This document shows, one piece after another, positions 42,208 through 51,480 of a stretch of DNA of 64,000 bases. The stretch comes from Photobacterium halotolerans DSM 18316 (GTDB taxonomy: Bacteria; Pseudomonadota; Gammaproteobacteria; Enterobacterales; Vibrionaceae). The stretch's first letter is position 1. The number at the start of each line of letters is the position of its first letter. The stretch spans positions 124,001-188,000 of the forward strand of contig NZ_AULG01000015.1 in NCBI RefSeq assembly GCF_000425165.1, written 5' to 3'. The notes beneath the pieces were generated by a model. It saw only the letters and a list, made by a program, of their open reading frames with translations. It did no database searches and was not told where the DNA came from. The translations under genes were made by a program, and so were the position numbers.

Positions 42208-42903
42208 ATGCGAATTCTTACAGTATTGATTCTATCTATGTTTGCCCTTGTCGGGTGTGGCGGTTCGGACGGCGGTTCAGGTAACAGCTCTACTTCTCAT
42301 AACGGCACTTCAGTATCGAATGGCGGTGCTTCAGAGCGCCCAACGACTGAAGATAGCGGCCAGACCACAGGCGGTTCTTCGGGCTCAGGTTCTACCGGAA
42401 CGGGCACTGGCTCAAATACAGGCGGTTCAGATACAGGTGACTCGGATCAAACCGGCACTGGCTCAGATACAGGCAGCTCAGATCAATCTATGGCTGATGA
42501 AATGCTGGCAGCGGTGAATGCTGCTCGGGCACAGGGTCAGGACTGTGGCGGCACCTGGATGCCAGCCGTTGCTCCTCTGACATGGGATGCCACTTTAGAA
42601 CAAACGGCATTTCTGCACTCCAGCGATATGGCCAATTATGACTATTTCAGCCATACAGGTTTGAATGGTTCATCACCGAGTCAGCGTGTGACTGAACAGG
42701 GTTACAGCTGGAGAACCGTAGGTGAGAATATTGCGGCAGGCCAGAAGACGGTATCTGCTGTGATGCAGGGCTGGCTGGAAAGTCCGGGGCATTGTAAAAA
42801 TATCATGAACGGCAGCTTCACCCAGATGGGCGCTGCGTCTGACACTAACTCAGGCAGTACCTACGGCATATACTGGACCCAAGTGTTTGCCTCGCCGAAG
42901 TAA
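42208..42903 (+). CDS. CAP/SCP-domain lipoprotein
   Basis: 231 residues. The start at 42208 opens a lipoprotein signal peptide with lipobox LVGC (about Cys17). A Gly/Ser/Thr/Asp-rich linker (about 20-95) leads to a CAP domain (about 100-230): LTWDATLEQTAFLHSSDMA with the first His, HTGLNGSSPSQRV, the GENIAAG motif and W-L-x-S-x-G-H-CKNIM. This is the bacterial SCP/PR-1-like (YkwD) type, with the cavity residues present. The role of bacterial CAP proteins is poorly known. The tether would place the domain away from the membrane. Confidence 0.9.
   Translation: MRILTVLILSMFALVGCGGSDGGSGNSSTSHNGTSVSNGGASERPTTEDSGQTTGGSSGSGSTGTGTGSNTGGSDTGDSDQTGTGSDTGSSDQSMADEMLAAVNAARAQGQDCGGTWMPAVAPLTWDATLEQTAFLHSSDMANYDYFSHTGLNGSSPSQRVTEQGYSWRTVGENIAAGQKTVSAVMQGWLESPGHCKNIMNGSFTQMGAASDTNSGSTYGIYWTQVFASPK
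42403..42488 (+). repeat. Imperfect tandem repeat in the linker of the CAP lipoprotein gene
   Basis: Two partial copies starting GGCACTGGCTCA at 42403 and 42454 (51-base period) encode the Gly/Ser/Thr/Asp linker, with smaller repeats of GGTTCAGATACAGG type inside. Such tracts change length by slippage. Confidence 0.7.
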
Positions 42904-42928
42904 GTATCACAGATTACAGTCCAAAGAC

Positions 42929-42960
42929 AAACTTTGCCTGGTGGTTGCCGGGCAAAGTTT
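42929..42960. terminator. 10-bp hairpin between convergent genes
   Basis: AAACTTTGCC (42929-42938) pairs with GGCAAAGTTT (42951-42960). On either strand the arm ends in TTT, giving a modest bidirectional terminator between the CAP gene and the next minus-strand gene. Confidence 0.6.
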
Positions 42961-42977
42961 AGTGCTATCTGAGGATG

Positions 42978-43532
42978 CTATTGATGCCATTGCTGGTAAG
43001 CATCAATGCAGCGAATCTGAGGAAGCTTTTCTTTTAGCACACTATCGAAGCCGCTTTGCTTATAATTTCTCAGTTCAACATTGTATTTGGCTGTGGCTAA
43101 ATCATAGTTGTTGGCATGGAGTATAGAGCCGGCACAGATTTTTTTATACTGATCCCAGTCACTGTAATACTTCACATAAAACGTCTGGGTCCATGCGCCG
43201 CCGGAATTGTCCTCACCACCTGTCACTTTGTTGTTAATGATACGCTCGGCATAAAACTCCCAAGTGCCGTCATCAAAAATCGTAAACTGAGCCGGGTTGT
43301 CATACTCTAAATTTTCACGGAAATAGGCCACATTGGTGAACTGGAAGACCGGATTTTTAGTGTTGGGTTTTTTATCTGTTCTTGCCGGTAAATAGATGTT
43401 CATCGTCTTATCGATGGGCGAGGCCGTGGGGGCTTGTGTACTGGTTTCGTCGTCACCGGAACTGCAGCCCTGCAGTAATATCAGGCCCAGAACGGTAAAC
43501 GGTGTGATGAAAATACTGCGATGGTAAGACAT
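42978..43532 (-). CDS. Lipoprotein of unknown function
   Basis: 184 residues from the ATG at 43532, behind TAGGAG. The lipoprotein signal peptide has lipobox LLQGC (about Cys23). The mature part is rich in aromatic residues (FTIFDDGTWEFYAERI, WTQTFYVKYYSDWDQYKK), suggesting a beta-sandwich or ligand-binding domain, with two cysteines near the C-terminus. No family is recognised. Confidence 0.7.
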   Translation of the reverse strand: MSYHRSIFITPFTVLGLILLQGCSSGDDETSTQAPTASPIDKTMNIYLPARTDKKPNTKNPVFQFTNVAYFRENLEYDNPAQFTIFDDGTWEFYAERIINNKVTGGEDNSGGAWTQTFYVKYYSDWDQYKKICAGSILHANNYDLATAKYNVELRNYKQSGFDSVLKEKLPQIRCIDAYQQWHQ

Positions 43533-43640
43533 GAAAATTCTCCTACGATGATGATGCCCCTGCATAAATCTCAACGTATGCAATGTCATCTTTGAGAATA
43601 TCGGCAACGCTTCTTTTGTGACGTATCAACACTGAGACGT

Positions 43641-43676
43641 CACAGACTTCTTCTTACCTCAACGAAGAAGTCTGTG
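43641..43676. other. Perfect 13-bp hairpin in the intergenic region
   Basis: CACAGACTTCTTC (43641-43653) pairs with GAAGAAGTCTGTG (43664-43676) around a 10-base loop. It overlaps a smaller stem, GTGACGT/ACGTCAC (43618-43643), so two alternative folds are possible. GTTTTA follows on the plus strand. It is 89 bases past the hydrolase stop (minus strand) and about 110 bases upstream of the lipoprotein start. Confidence 0.6.
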
Positions 43677-43764
43677 GTTTTACAATAAGCTGAATAGCCT
43701 GGCTGCTGAATCGATTGACGGCTGAGTAAATTTCGCTGTCAAGCTGACTTCATTCAACCTGGCT

Positions 43765-44553
43765 TCATTTCACATCCTGCCAGAATGACAGCGAGTAACG
43801 GCAAACCCAGTCGGGATCATCAAGTGGCAGGTCATGGCCGGCACTGGGGTGAATGTGTATGGGGCATTGCCAGTAGTGGGCAAGCGTACGGCTGCAAGAA
43901 ACATCGACCAGCTCATCGTATTGTGAAGCAAGCAGCAGTACGGGTTTATCCGGAACATCTTTATATCTGAAGCTCAAGGCGGCGTTCAGTTGCCTGAACA
44001 GATTACTCCTTTGGATAGGACACTCTTTGCGCCATCGAATCCATGTTTTCAGTATGTCAGGATCTTCGGGGTACATGTTGGAGGTCATACGAAGAATGTA
44101 TTTTTCCTGCTCTTCTGGTTTGCTCAGCAGCAATCTGATGATATTGGGGTACTGCCGCCAGCGTAATCGCTTATAAAAGGGGGATTGTTTGCCATCACTG
44201 GTATTGAGCAACACCAGTGACTTCACTTCCTCCGGGTATAATCTTGCCCACTCAAGCGCAATCATTCCTCCCATAGAAATCGCCAGCAGATCATAGGTTC
44301 CTGCTTCTATTTTATTTTCTGTCTCAAGTTCGCGGGCGTGTAAAAAATGTAACTGCTGATGAAGGTCATCCACCATGGCGCTGACGGTGGAGGGGGATGT
44401 CTCAAGAAACCGCTGGCCATTACCGGCCAGATCCAAAGCGATCACCTTACGGAAAGGAAAGTGCGATCTTAACTGTTGGGTGAAATTGCCCCAGTGTCTT
44501 TGCTCGCGAAGTAATCCCCGCAAAAGGATAATAGGTCGTTGGCAGTGAGTCAT
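43765..44553 (-). CDS. Alpha/beta-hydrolase
   Basis: 262 residues of the alpha/beta-hydrolase fold. An oxyanion region follows the first strand (LLRGLLREQRHWGNF), the nucleophile elbow is AISMGGM (Ser93), the acid is in SQYDELVD and the histidine in SAGHDLPLDDP. It has no signal peptide. It overlaps the upstream M14 peptidase gene by 4 bases, so the two form an operon. Esterase or amidase activity is likely; the substrate is unknown. Confidence 0.88.
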   Translation of the reverse strand: MTHCQRPIILLRGLLREQRHWGNFTQQLRSHFPFRKVIALDLAGNGQRFLETSPSTVSAMVDDLHQQLHFLHARELETENKIEAGTYDLLAISMGGMIALEWARLYPEEVKSLVLLNTSDGKQSPFYKRLRWRQYPNIIRLLLSKPEEQEKYILRMTSNMYPEDPDILKTWIRWRKECPIQRSNLFRQLNAALSFRYKDVPDKPVLLLASQYDELVDVSCSRTLAHYWQCPIHIHPSAGHDLPLDDPDWVCRYSLSFWQDVK

Positions 44554-45602
44554 GAGCAGTTATCCTGATGGTTTGATGAATACCAGAGCAACATCGCCTG
44601 ATGCCAGTCGGCCGTATCTTCGCTGTGACTGAACCAGTTGGTATAAGCTTCGGTTGCATTTATCAGAAAGTCTAACAGAACGAGATGTTTGCGGAGTGTC
44701 CGTTGCACTCTGTGCTTTTTAATGGGATGAAATAATCCGAGCGGATGCCAGAGTTGTAACGGGTTTTTTCTCACCCACAGCCAGGAGCCCATTTCCAGCG
44801 TGAGCGGTAGCAGGGTATTTCCCTGGGCTTCTGCTTCATCATACAAAAAGTCCCACAAGTCGCCGTGGCAGGTGTAGTGCTTTGTCTGCGGTTCGAAAAC
44901 ATAGTTTTGATGAGGGTAGGCCTGAAAAAACATTTCCCGCACCCGAAACAGGCTGCCTAGCCGTGACACCGGCTGCCGGGTACTTTTGGCGTAAGGGAAC
45001 CAGATCCTGTCTCTTAGCCCGAAGCCAGAATGGCAATCCAGCGCCATGGTAAACGGGCTTTGCCGGGTCTGCTTTAGCACCTGATCAACCAGCAGCTGTG
45101 CTTCAGCTTCCATCGGATGCCCTGCCGGACCGCGATACCAGGGCAAACGGGGACTGATTCTGTGGCCACCAACCAGCCAGGCTGTACGTTCCTGGCTTTC
45201 GACAGGGGCATTGCGCATCAAATCAACATGCCTGGCGTTCGAGCGGCGTTGCATGGCCATACCCACCGGATTGAGCAGCGGAATCGCCACTATCTGCATG
45301 CTCTCAAGCGTGCGTTGCAGGTTATTATCCCAGGCCAGACGCTGACACAGGCTGGTCAGCAGTGAGAGTAAAACCTGAGTTCCAATGCGCTCAAGGCCAT
45401 GCACTCCGCCAACCAGAAACAGGCAGGGCAGGCCGGGAGCGGGGTTGCCTAAACGGCACTCATAAATGGGGAGATGCTGATCATGAAAAGGTAACCGGAT
45501 TAACTCACTGGCCTGCAGGCTAATGCGGTTCTTAATTTTCGCTTCGCTTTCAATCAGTGCTTCAAGTTGTATCAGTTCAGGCAAACGCTCGGTAATAGTC
45601 AC
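44550..45602 (-). CDS. M14-family metallocarboxypeptidase-like protein
   Basis: 350 residues. Zinc ligands of the M14 fold are present: H-x-x-E in GGVHGLER (His68, Glu71) and the later histidine in ALDCHSGFG (His191), with the general-base glutamate in LTLEMGSW (Glu270). The family (succinylglutamate desuccinylase/carboxypeptidase type) cuts amide or peptide bonds. It has no signal peptide. It is cotranscribed with the alpha/beta-hydrolase (4-base overlap). An ERIC element lies directly upstream of its start. Confidence 0.85.
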   Translation of the reverse strand: MTITERLPELIQLEALIESEAKIKNRISLQASELIRLPFHDQHLPIYECRLGNPAPGLPCLFLVGGVHGLERIGTQVLLSLLTSLCQRLAWDNNLQRTLESMQIVAIPLLNPVGMAMQRRSNARHVDLMRNAPVESQERTAWLVGGHRISPRLPWYRGPAGHPMEAEAQLLVDQVLKQTRQSPFTMALDCHSGFGLRDRIWFPYAKSTRQPVSRLGSLFRVREMFFQAYPHQNYVFEPQTKHYTCHGDLWDFLYDEAEAQGNTLLPLTLEMGSWLWVRKNPLQLWHPLGLFHPIKKHRVQRTLRKHLVLLDFLINATEAYTNWFSHSEDTADWHQAMLLWYSSNHQDNCS

Positions 45603-45627
45603 ATTGAATCCCTGTTTTCATCATCAC

Positions 45628-45755
45628 TATACCTGTCCTACTGGAAGCTGCAGCGGTGTTGGCTACATTCATTCACCCCAATCACATAGTTCAGCTATGT
45701 TCATGGGGATTCATTCACTTGCCGCCTACCTGCATCATCAAGTAGTTTAGGTATA
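45628..45755. repeat. ERIC (enterobacterial repetitive intergenic consensus) element
   Basis: A 128-base imperfect palindrome bounded by TATACC (45628-45633) and GGTATA (45750-45755). It holds the recognisable ERIC core: GTTGGCTACATTCATTCACC, then the central stem ACATAG/CTATGT, then ATGGGGATTCATTCACTTGC and CGCCTACCTGCA. The length matches the full-length element (about 127 bases). It lies in the gap between the M14 peptidase gene start and the DUF4336 gene end and could be transcribed as part of either. Confidence 0.88.
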
Positions 45756-45821
45756 CACTTATCATGGTTCATAGTGGAGTGAAAAGCTGACAGCTTTATT
45801 GCAACTGAACGCGTTATTGTT

Positions 45822-46502
45822 CTAGGCCAGTGCCCAGCGAAAAGCCTGAGAAAAGATATGTTTGCCGTTCTCGGGTATCACTTGTCCGTGGGCAAACAGG
45901 ATTTTGTCAAATGGCCAGGTCAGAATTTCCTGCAAGGACTGGCGTAACCGGGTTTTGTTGTGGAAGCTATGACGCCAGTAGAGTGGCATCGCCGGATGAA
46001 AATAGCAGCCATTGGCTAAGGCTAAGGCCACGGTGGCCGGGTTGTGACTGTTTCGCAGCCAGGCCATGGCATCGCCAAGGATCAGGGTTTGTGATTCGGG
46101 ATCGCAGAACACCACTTCTTCAACACGATCGCTGCCTCTTAATAGCGTCTGCAATAATTGTCCTCGCCACAGCGCAGGCGTTTCGGCACCCAGCGCATCA
46201 TCAAAGACCAGATCGGTGCGCTTGAGCTGAAGTCCCGGAGGGGCAAAAAAGGTCGCCTGGGAGTAGGCGAGCCACCACTCGGACAAAAAGAGATGATGAT
46301 TGAGGTTAGGGGTCACTATGGCTGTGACACGGCCGAGTTTAGCTAACTGCAGCTGAATGCCAGTAGTGAGCTGAACCGGGGAATGAATAAGGAGATTATC
46401 GTTTTTGAGCCGTATCACTGTCATGCGGCAGCCAACAGGCACGCCATAACGTTTCCACGGCATGTCCTGATACCAGATCCGATCTTTACTCCATTCGATC
46501 AT
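45822..46502 (-). CDS. DUF4336 protein (metallo-beta-lactamase-like fold)
   Basis: 226 residues. The pattern of DUF4336 is followed: GCRMTVIRL...NLLIHSPVQLT, VTAIVTPNLNHHLFLSEW, RVEEVVFCDPESQTLILGDAM and a final FDKILFAHGQVI. This resembles the metallo-beta-lactamase hydrolase fold with a reduced HxxxH set (NHHLF and AHG). The function is unknown. It has no signal peptide. It is separated from the M14 gene by the ERIC element. Confidence 0.82.
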   Translation of the reverse strand: MIEWSKDRIWYQDMPWKRYGVPVGCRMTVIRLKNDNLLIHSPVQLTTGIQLQLAKLGRVTAIVTPNLNHHLFLSEWWLAYSQATFFAPPGLQLKRTDLVFDDALGAETPALWRGQLLQTLLRGSDRVEEVVFCDPESQTLILGDAMAWLRNSHNPATVALALANGCYFHPAMPLYWRHSFHNKTRLRQSLQEILTWPFDKILFAHGQVIPENGKHIFSQAFRWALA

Positions 46503-47048
46503 CGCTTTATTCCTTAAAGCACCACCTGTATTTTCGGCGGAGTGTACCAGAGAAAAGTCTGCTTATATATAGAGTTAACAGCAGATAAATGAAACCCCAG
46601 CCGATGTAGCGAATTGCATAACCGCGTGAATAAAAAAGTAAACAATTCGCCAGATATTGGTTGTTTTCGCCATGCTCTGAGTTTGGGTTTTCTGTAGATG
46701 ATTGAATTATAGCGTAAATATTTTTTGGTATGTGATTTGCTATATGCGTGTACCGACTATGAATAAGGTATATTGCAAATAGGTGAATTCATTAAATGCA
46801 GACAGGTTAATAATCCCGTTTTTCATCAGAGTTAACATATTCAGAACAATACAGTTGAAACAAGTAAGCTCTGCTTTTTATCTCACACACACATAAGTAG
46901 AATTCAGCGTGAATTATTCGTTACTTTTAAATGTGAAAGCTCACAGTTGCAGTTTCATTTTATGGGCCAATAACAAAATGAATCCAGAAAAATTGCATTA
47001 GACTTGAGTGGTAGCGTTTGGTGACGTTTCGTCATAAAAAAGGAGAAT
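46503..47048. other. AT-rich divergent promoter region upstream of the RND efflux genes
   Basis: 546 bases with no supported ORF. TGACG-TTT-CGTCA (47022-47034) is a short palindrome directly before the adaptor ribosome-binding site, a possible local repressor site. No regulator gene is adjacent. The remainder is AT-rich with no hairpin of note. Confidence 0.4.
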
Positions 47049-47051
47049 ATG

Positions 47052-48170
47052 ATGAGAGGACTACACACCGTGTTACGGTGGTTGGCGGCCAGGCCTTATA
47101 TCTATGCCATTGGTATTACCGTTCTGATTCTTGGCTGGATGCTGTCTGGTGGTCAGTCTCAGGAAGACAACACCGCAATGCAGTTGTCGGATAATGAAAA
47201 CAGTGTGTCAGTTCAGACTCAGGATAAGGCGCCGGTACCTAAAGTCAGAATCACCACCTTCGCAGCCGAGCCTGTATTTCGTAGTTTGACCTTATACGGT
47301 AAGACAGAGCCCAGCCGCCAGGCGACAGTCAAAGCCGAAGTGGCTGGGCGAGTAGTTGAGGTGATTGCGCAGCGTGGCTCGTTAGTGAAAGAAGGACAAA
47401 TCATTGCCCGTCTGGCTCAGGATGACTGGCCGGAGCAGTTAAAGCGGGCAAAAGCCGTGCTCAAACAGCGGCAGATTGAATACGACGGTGCGAAGCGACT
47501 GAATGAAAAAGGCTTTCAGGGGCGTGTTCTGTTAGCTCAAACCGAAGCCGATCTTGTTGATGCGCAGACGACCATAGCGACCCTGACGCTGAAGCTGGAG
47601 AAAACCACCATCCGGGCACCACTGAGCGGTATCCTGAATGAGCGGATGGTAGAAGTGGGCGATTATGTTCAGGTGGGCGATCCGGTTGGCAATATTGCAG
47701 ATATCGATCCGCTGATTGTCCGGGCTGATGTTACCGAAACGGATATTCAGCACATTCGTTTGGGTCAGGAAGCGGAGGCAAGACTGGTAGGAAATCATGC
47801 TGTCACAGGTAAGGTTCGCTATCTTTCGAAAGTGGCCAATGAAACCACGAATACGTTCCGTATTGAGGTCGCTTTCGACAATGATCAACTGAATTTGCTG
47901 GCAGGGACCAGCGCTGAGCTGGTGGTACCGATTGAAGAAACGGAAGCCATTAAAGTCACCCCTGCCGTACTGGCTCTGGATGAGGTCGGGAATCTCGGCG
48001 TTAAAACCGTAGAGAAAGATCACGTGGTCTTTACGCCGGTGCGCGTCGTGAAAAGTGATGGTGACGGTACCTGGCTGGGTGGATTTTCAGGCATGGTGGA
48101 TGTGATCACCGTTGGTCAGGGTTTCGTCCGGCCGGGTGATCGTGTTGAAGCTATCAGGATGGAGAACTGA
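47052..48170 (+). CDS. RND efflux periplasmic adaptor (membrane-fusion protein)
   Basis: 372 residues. An N-terminal membrane anchor (about 14-32) precedes a barrel-sandwich/lipoyl half-motif (ATVKAEVAGRVVEVIAQRGS), a helical hairpin (about 125-165, LKQRQIEYDGAKRLNEKG), the second lipoyl half (KTTIRAPLSGILNERMVEVG) and a beta-barrel domain. The ATG at 47052 has AGGAG six bases upstream; the one at 47049 is closer. It bridges the RND pump to an outer-membrane channel, which is not encoded here. It lies 2 bases before the pump gene. Confidence 0.92.
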   Translation: MRGLHTVLRWLAARPYIYAIGITVLILGWMLSGGQSQEDNTAMQLSDNENSVSVQTQDKAPVPKVRITTFAAEPVFRSLTLYGKTEPSRQATVKAEVAGRVVEVIAQRGSLVKEGQIIARLAQDDWPEQLKRAKAVLKQRQIEYDGAKRLNEKGFQGRVLLAQTEADLVDAQTTIATLTLKLEKTTIRAPLSGILNERMVEVGDYVQVGDPVGNIADIDPLIVRADVTETDIQHIRLGQEAEARLVGNHAVTGKVRYLSKVANETTNTFRIEVAFDNDQLNLLAGTSAELVVPIEETEAIKVTPAVLALDEVGNLGVKTVEKDHVVFTPVRVVKSDGDGTWLGGFSGMVDVITVGQGFVRPGDRVEAIRMEN

Positions 48171-48172
48171 GA

Positions 48173-51100
48173 ATGCTTGGGATGATAGATGCCGCATTGC
48201 ATCGTACCCGTACCGTTGTCCTTATTCTGCTGCTTCTTTTGGTTGCCGGGTACATGAGTTACCAGAGCATTCCTAAAGAAGCGGAACCGGATATTACCAT
48301 TCCCTTTATTTATGTCTCGATTACCCATAGCGGTATTTCACCGGAAGATGCTGAACGCTTGTTGCTGCGGCCCATGGAGAAGGAATTACGTGGCATAGAT
48401 GGCGTGAAAGAAATGACCTCAACTGCCAGTGAAGGTCATGGTTCGGTGTTACTGGAATTTGTTGCCGGGGCCGATACCAACAGTGCCTTAGCGGATGTGC
48501 GCGAGAAAGTGAGTCTGGCTAAGGCGAAATTGCCGGACGGCACAGACGAGCCGACGGTGAATGAAGTCACCATGGCTTCTGAAAACCCGGCTATCACAGT
48601 TATGTTGTCGGGCACTGCGCCAGAGAGGGCACTGATTACCATCGCGCGTGATCTTAAAGATAAGCTGGAAAGCATGCGCGAAGTGCTGGAAGTCGATATC
48701 GGTGGTGATCGGGAAGACATGATTGAGATTCTGGTTGACCCGCTGCTGATGGAAAGCTACGACCTTGATCAGCAAGATATTTATAACCTGATATCCCGTA
48801 ATAACCGGCTGGTGGCGGCAGGGACACTCGACAGCGGGCAGGGGCGTTTCCCGATCAAGCTGCCTTCTGTCTTCGACAATATTAAAGACGTCATGGAAAT
48901 GCCGGTTAAGGTCTCTGGCGATAAAGTGATTACCTTTGGTGATGTCGCTACCGTTCGCCGGACGTTTCAGGATGCCGAGTCTTATGCCCGGGTGAACGGT
49001 AAACCTGCGGTATCGCTGGAAGTCAAAAAGCGGCCTGGTGAAAATATCATCCAGACGGTCGAAGGCGTGAAAGCACTGATTGAAAAAGAGCGCGAATTCT
49101 GGCCGCCAACCATAGCGGTGGATTACACGGGCGATCAGTCAAAACATGTCAAAACTATGTTGAACGACCTGCAAAATAACGTGCTGTCTGCCATTTTGCT
49201 GGTGGTCATTGTGATTATCGCTATTCTTGGTGCGCGTACGGCCTTGCTGGTGGGGATTGCCATTCCCGGCTCGTTTCTCACCGGGATACTGGCATTGGCG
49301 GTGCTGGGCTATACGGTCAACATGGTGGTGTTATTTGCCCTGATCATGGCTGTTGGCATGCTGGTTGACGGCGCCATAGTGGTTACTGAATACGCTGACC
49401 GTGAAATGAGTGAAGGTACGCCACGCTATGAAGCTTATAAAAAAGCCTCGAAGCGTATGGCCTGGCCGATCATTGCTTCCACGGCTACAACACTGGCCGC
49501 TTTTGGCCCGTTACTCTTCTGGCCGGGTATCATGGGCGAGTTCATGAAATTCCTGCCATTGACGCTGATCATGACCTTAGTCGCCTCTTTGGCGATGGCA
49601 TTGATATTTGTGCCGACATTAGGTGGCTTGTTTGGTAAGCCGCGCCCCATCTCTGCTGAAAAGCGTCAGCAACTGATTGAAGCCGAAGAGGGCGATATTG
49701 AGCACCTGCCAGGTTTCACCGGTAATTATGTCCGGGTACTGAAAGCGGCGGTCAAGCGGCCATGGAAGGTGTTATTCGGCGCGCTGGCGTTCTCACTGGC
49801 GGTTATCCTGTTGTACGGCAAAGCCGGTAACGGGACGGAATTTTTCCCTGAGGTGGAGCCGGAAGGGTTTAATATCGTGATTCGGTCTCAGGGCGATTTA
49901 TCCATTGAAGAGAAAGATCATCTGATTCAGGAGGTGGAACGCCAGCTATTGAATTTACCTGAGGTAGAAACCCTGTATGCGCGCTCGGGAGGCGATGACC
50001 GGATTGGTATGCTCAGGGTTAACCTGATCGACTGGCAAGACAGGCGTCCGGCGGCGGAAACGATTGAAGAGATTAAGCAGCGCACCGCCGGGCTTGCCGG
50101 GCTGGAAATTGAAGTGCGGCAGGATCAGGCTGGCCCACCAACCGGTGATAAAGATGTCAACCTGCAAATCAGCTCACGCTTTCCTGCCCTGCTGAAAGAC
50201 TCAGTCGCGAAAGTCCGTAAGGAACTGGAATCCAACCCTGCCTTTACCAACATTGATGATACCGGCCCTAAACCGGGTATCGAATGGCAGATAAACGTTG
50301 ATAGGGCTGATGCCGCGCGGTTTGGCGCAGATGCCACCCTGGTCGGCAATAATGTCCAGTTTGTCACCACAGGGTTAACGCTCGGCGAATACCGGGCTGA
50401 TGACGTTGATGATGAAATGGATATCCGTGTGCGGTTTCCGGAACAGTACCGACATATTACCCGCCTTGAAGAGCTGCGTCTGAAAACAGCGCAGGGGCAG
50501 ATTCCGCTCAGTAACTTCAGTACCTTAGAGGCCGCCAATAAGCTGGATACCATCAAGAAAGTGGATGGCCGTCAGGCGCTGTCGGTAACGGCTGACATGG
50601 CTCCCGGTTACAATCTGAGTAAAGTCATTCCTGAAGTCATGGCGCGTTTGCCTGAGCTGGGGCTGGATCCCAGGGTTCAGATTACCCTCCGGGGGGAAAA
50701 CGAAGAGCAGGAGAAAGCGTCGGCTTTCCTGAGTAAAGCCTTCCTGATTGCAATGGCAGTGATGGCGATTATTCTGGTCACTCAGTTTAACTCTTTCTAT
50801 CAGGCTTTTCTGATCCTGACTGCCGTCTTGTTCTCAACGGTCGGTGTCCTGCTTGGGATGCTGGTATTCAATCAGCCGTTCGGCATAGTGATGTCCGGGA
50901 TTGGGATCATCTCGCTGGCCGGGATAGTCGTGAATAACAATATCGTCCTGATTGATACCTATAACGTCCTCAGAAACCAGGGCATGGAGCCGATTGAGGC
51001 GATTCTTCGCACCGGTGCCCAGCGCTTGCGCCCTGTCATGATGACCACAGTCACTACCATTTTAGGCTTGATGCCAATGGTACTGATGGTGAATGTGGAT

Positions 51101-51352
51101 CTGATACAGCGCAAAGTGGAATTTGGCGCTCCGTCCACGCAAATGTGGGCACAACTTGCCACAGCGGTGGCGGGAGGGCTGGCCTTCGCAACGGTGCTGA
51201 CGCTGGTGATAACCCCTTGTATGCTGGCGCTCGGTGCTCATCGTCAGCAGCGTAAGGAACAGAAAGCACGCAGCAAAAGCTCCCCGCATCTGATTGATGA
51301 AGCATTAATGGATGACGATGAAGAAGTGAAATCGCTGGAAAAAGTCAGTTAA
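48173..51352 (+). CDS. RND-family efflux transporter, inner-membrane pump
   Basis: 1059 residues, the usual length for AcrB/VexH-type pumps. It has the N-terminal helix, two large periplasmic loops and two groups of membrane helices; the proton-relay aspartate region GMLVDGAIVVTEYADR in TM4 has a single Asp where AcrB has two. This subgroup (RND pumps with an anchored adaptor and no dedicated channel gene, some annotated as VexH-like) exports lipophilic compounds, bile salts or dyes. The substrate cannot be told here. Terminator follows. Confidence 0.93.
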   Translation: MLGMIDAALHRTRTVVLILLLLLVAGYMSYQSIPKEAEPDITIPFIYVSITHSGISPEDAERLLLRPMEKELRGIDGVKEMTSTASEGHGSVLLEFVAGADTNSALADVREKVSLAKAKLPDGTDEPTVNEVTMASENPAITVMLSGTAPERALITIARDLKDKLESMREVLEVDIGGDREDMIEILVDPLLMESYDLDQQDIYNLISRNNRLVAAGTLDSGQGRFPIKLPSVFDNIKDVMEMPVKVSGDKVITFGDVATVRRTFQDAESYARVNGKPAVSLEVKKRPGENIIQTVEGVKALIEKEREFWPPTIAVDYTGDQSKHVKTMLNDLQNNVLSAILLVVIVIIAILGARTALLVGIAIPGSFLTGILALAVLGYTVNMVVLFALIMAVGMLVDGAIVVTEYADREMSEGTPRYEAYKKASKRMAWPIIASTATTLAAFGPLLFWPGIMGEFMKFLPLTLIMTLVASLAMALIFVPTLGGLFGKPRPISAEKRQQLIEAEEGDIEHLPGFTGNYVRVLKAAVKRPWKVLFGALAFSLAVILLYGKAGNGTEFFPEVEPEGFNIVIRSQGDLSIEEKDHLIQEVERQLLNLPEVETLYARSGGDDRIGMLRVNLIDWQDRRPAAETIEEIKQRTAGLAGLEIEVRQDQAGPPTGDKDVNLQISSRFPALLKDSVAKVRKELESNPAFTNIDDTGPKPGIEWQINVDRADAARFGADATLVGNNVQFVTTGLTLGEYRADDVDDEMDIRVRFPEQYRHITRLEELRLKTAQGQIPLSNFSTLEAANKLDTIKKVDGRQALSVTADMAPGYNLSKVIPEVMARLPELGLDPRVQITLRGENEEQEKASAFLSKAFLIAMAVMAIILVTQFNSFYQAFLILTAVLFSTVGVLLGMLVFNQPFGIVMSGIGIISLAGIVVNNNIVLIDTYNVLRNQGMEPIEAILRTGAQRLRPVMMTTVTTILGLMPMVLMVNVDLIQRKVEFGAPSTQMWAQLATAVAGGLAFATVLTLVITPCMLALGAHRQQRKEQKARSKSSPHLIDEALMDDDEEVKSLEKVS

Positions 51353-51400
51353 AGATCCGGCCTGTTCTGTATTGGTCTGATTCACACCGACCACAACCAT

Positions 51401-51440
51401 AAAAAAGAACCGCCACCTTTTTCAGGGTGGCGGTTTTTCT
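51401..51440. terminator. Bidirectional terminator between the RND pump and the NhaC-type gene
   Basis: AACCGCCACC (51408-51417) pairs with GGTGGCGGTT (51426-51435). AAAAAA precedes and TTTTTCTT follows, so it works on both strands between convergent genes. Confidence 0.9.
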
Positions 51441-51480
51441 TGGGCTAGGGTGTTGCATGGTTTTCAGGCGTGCATAGTTA

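Noticed and set aside
42403-42488. Repeats in the CAP lipoprotein gene as a possible CRISPR array
   Set aside because: The copies are coding, imperfect and only two, and encode a Gly/Ser/Thr linker.
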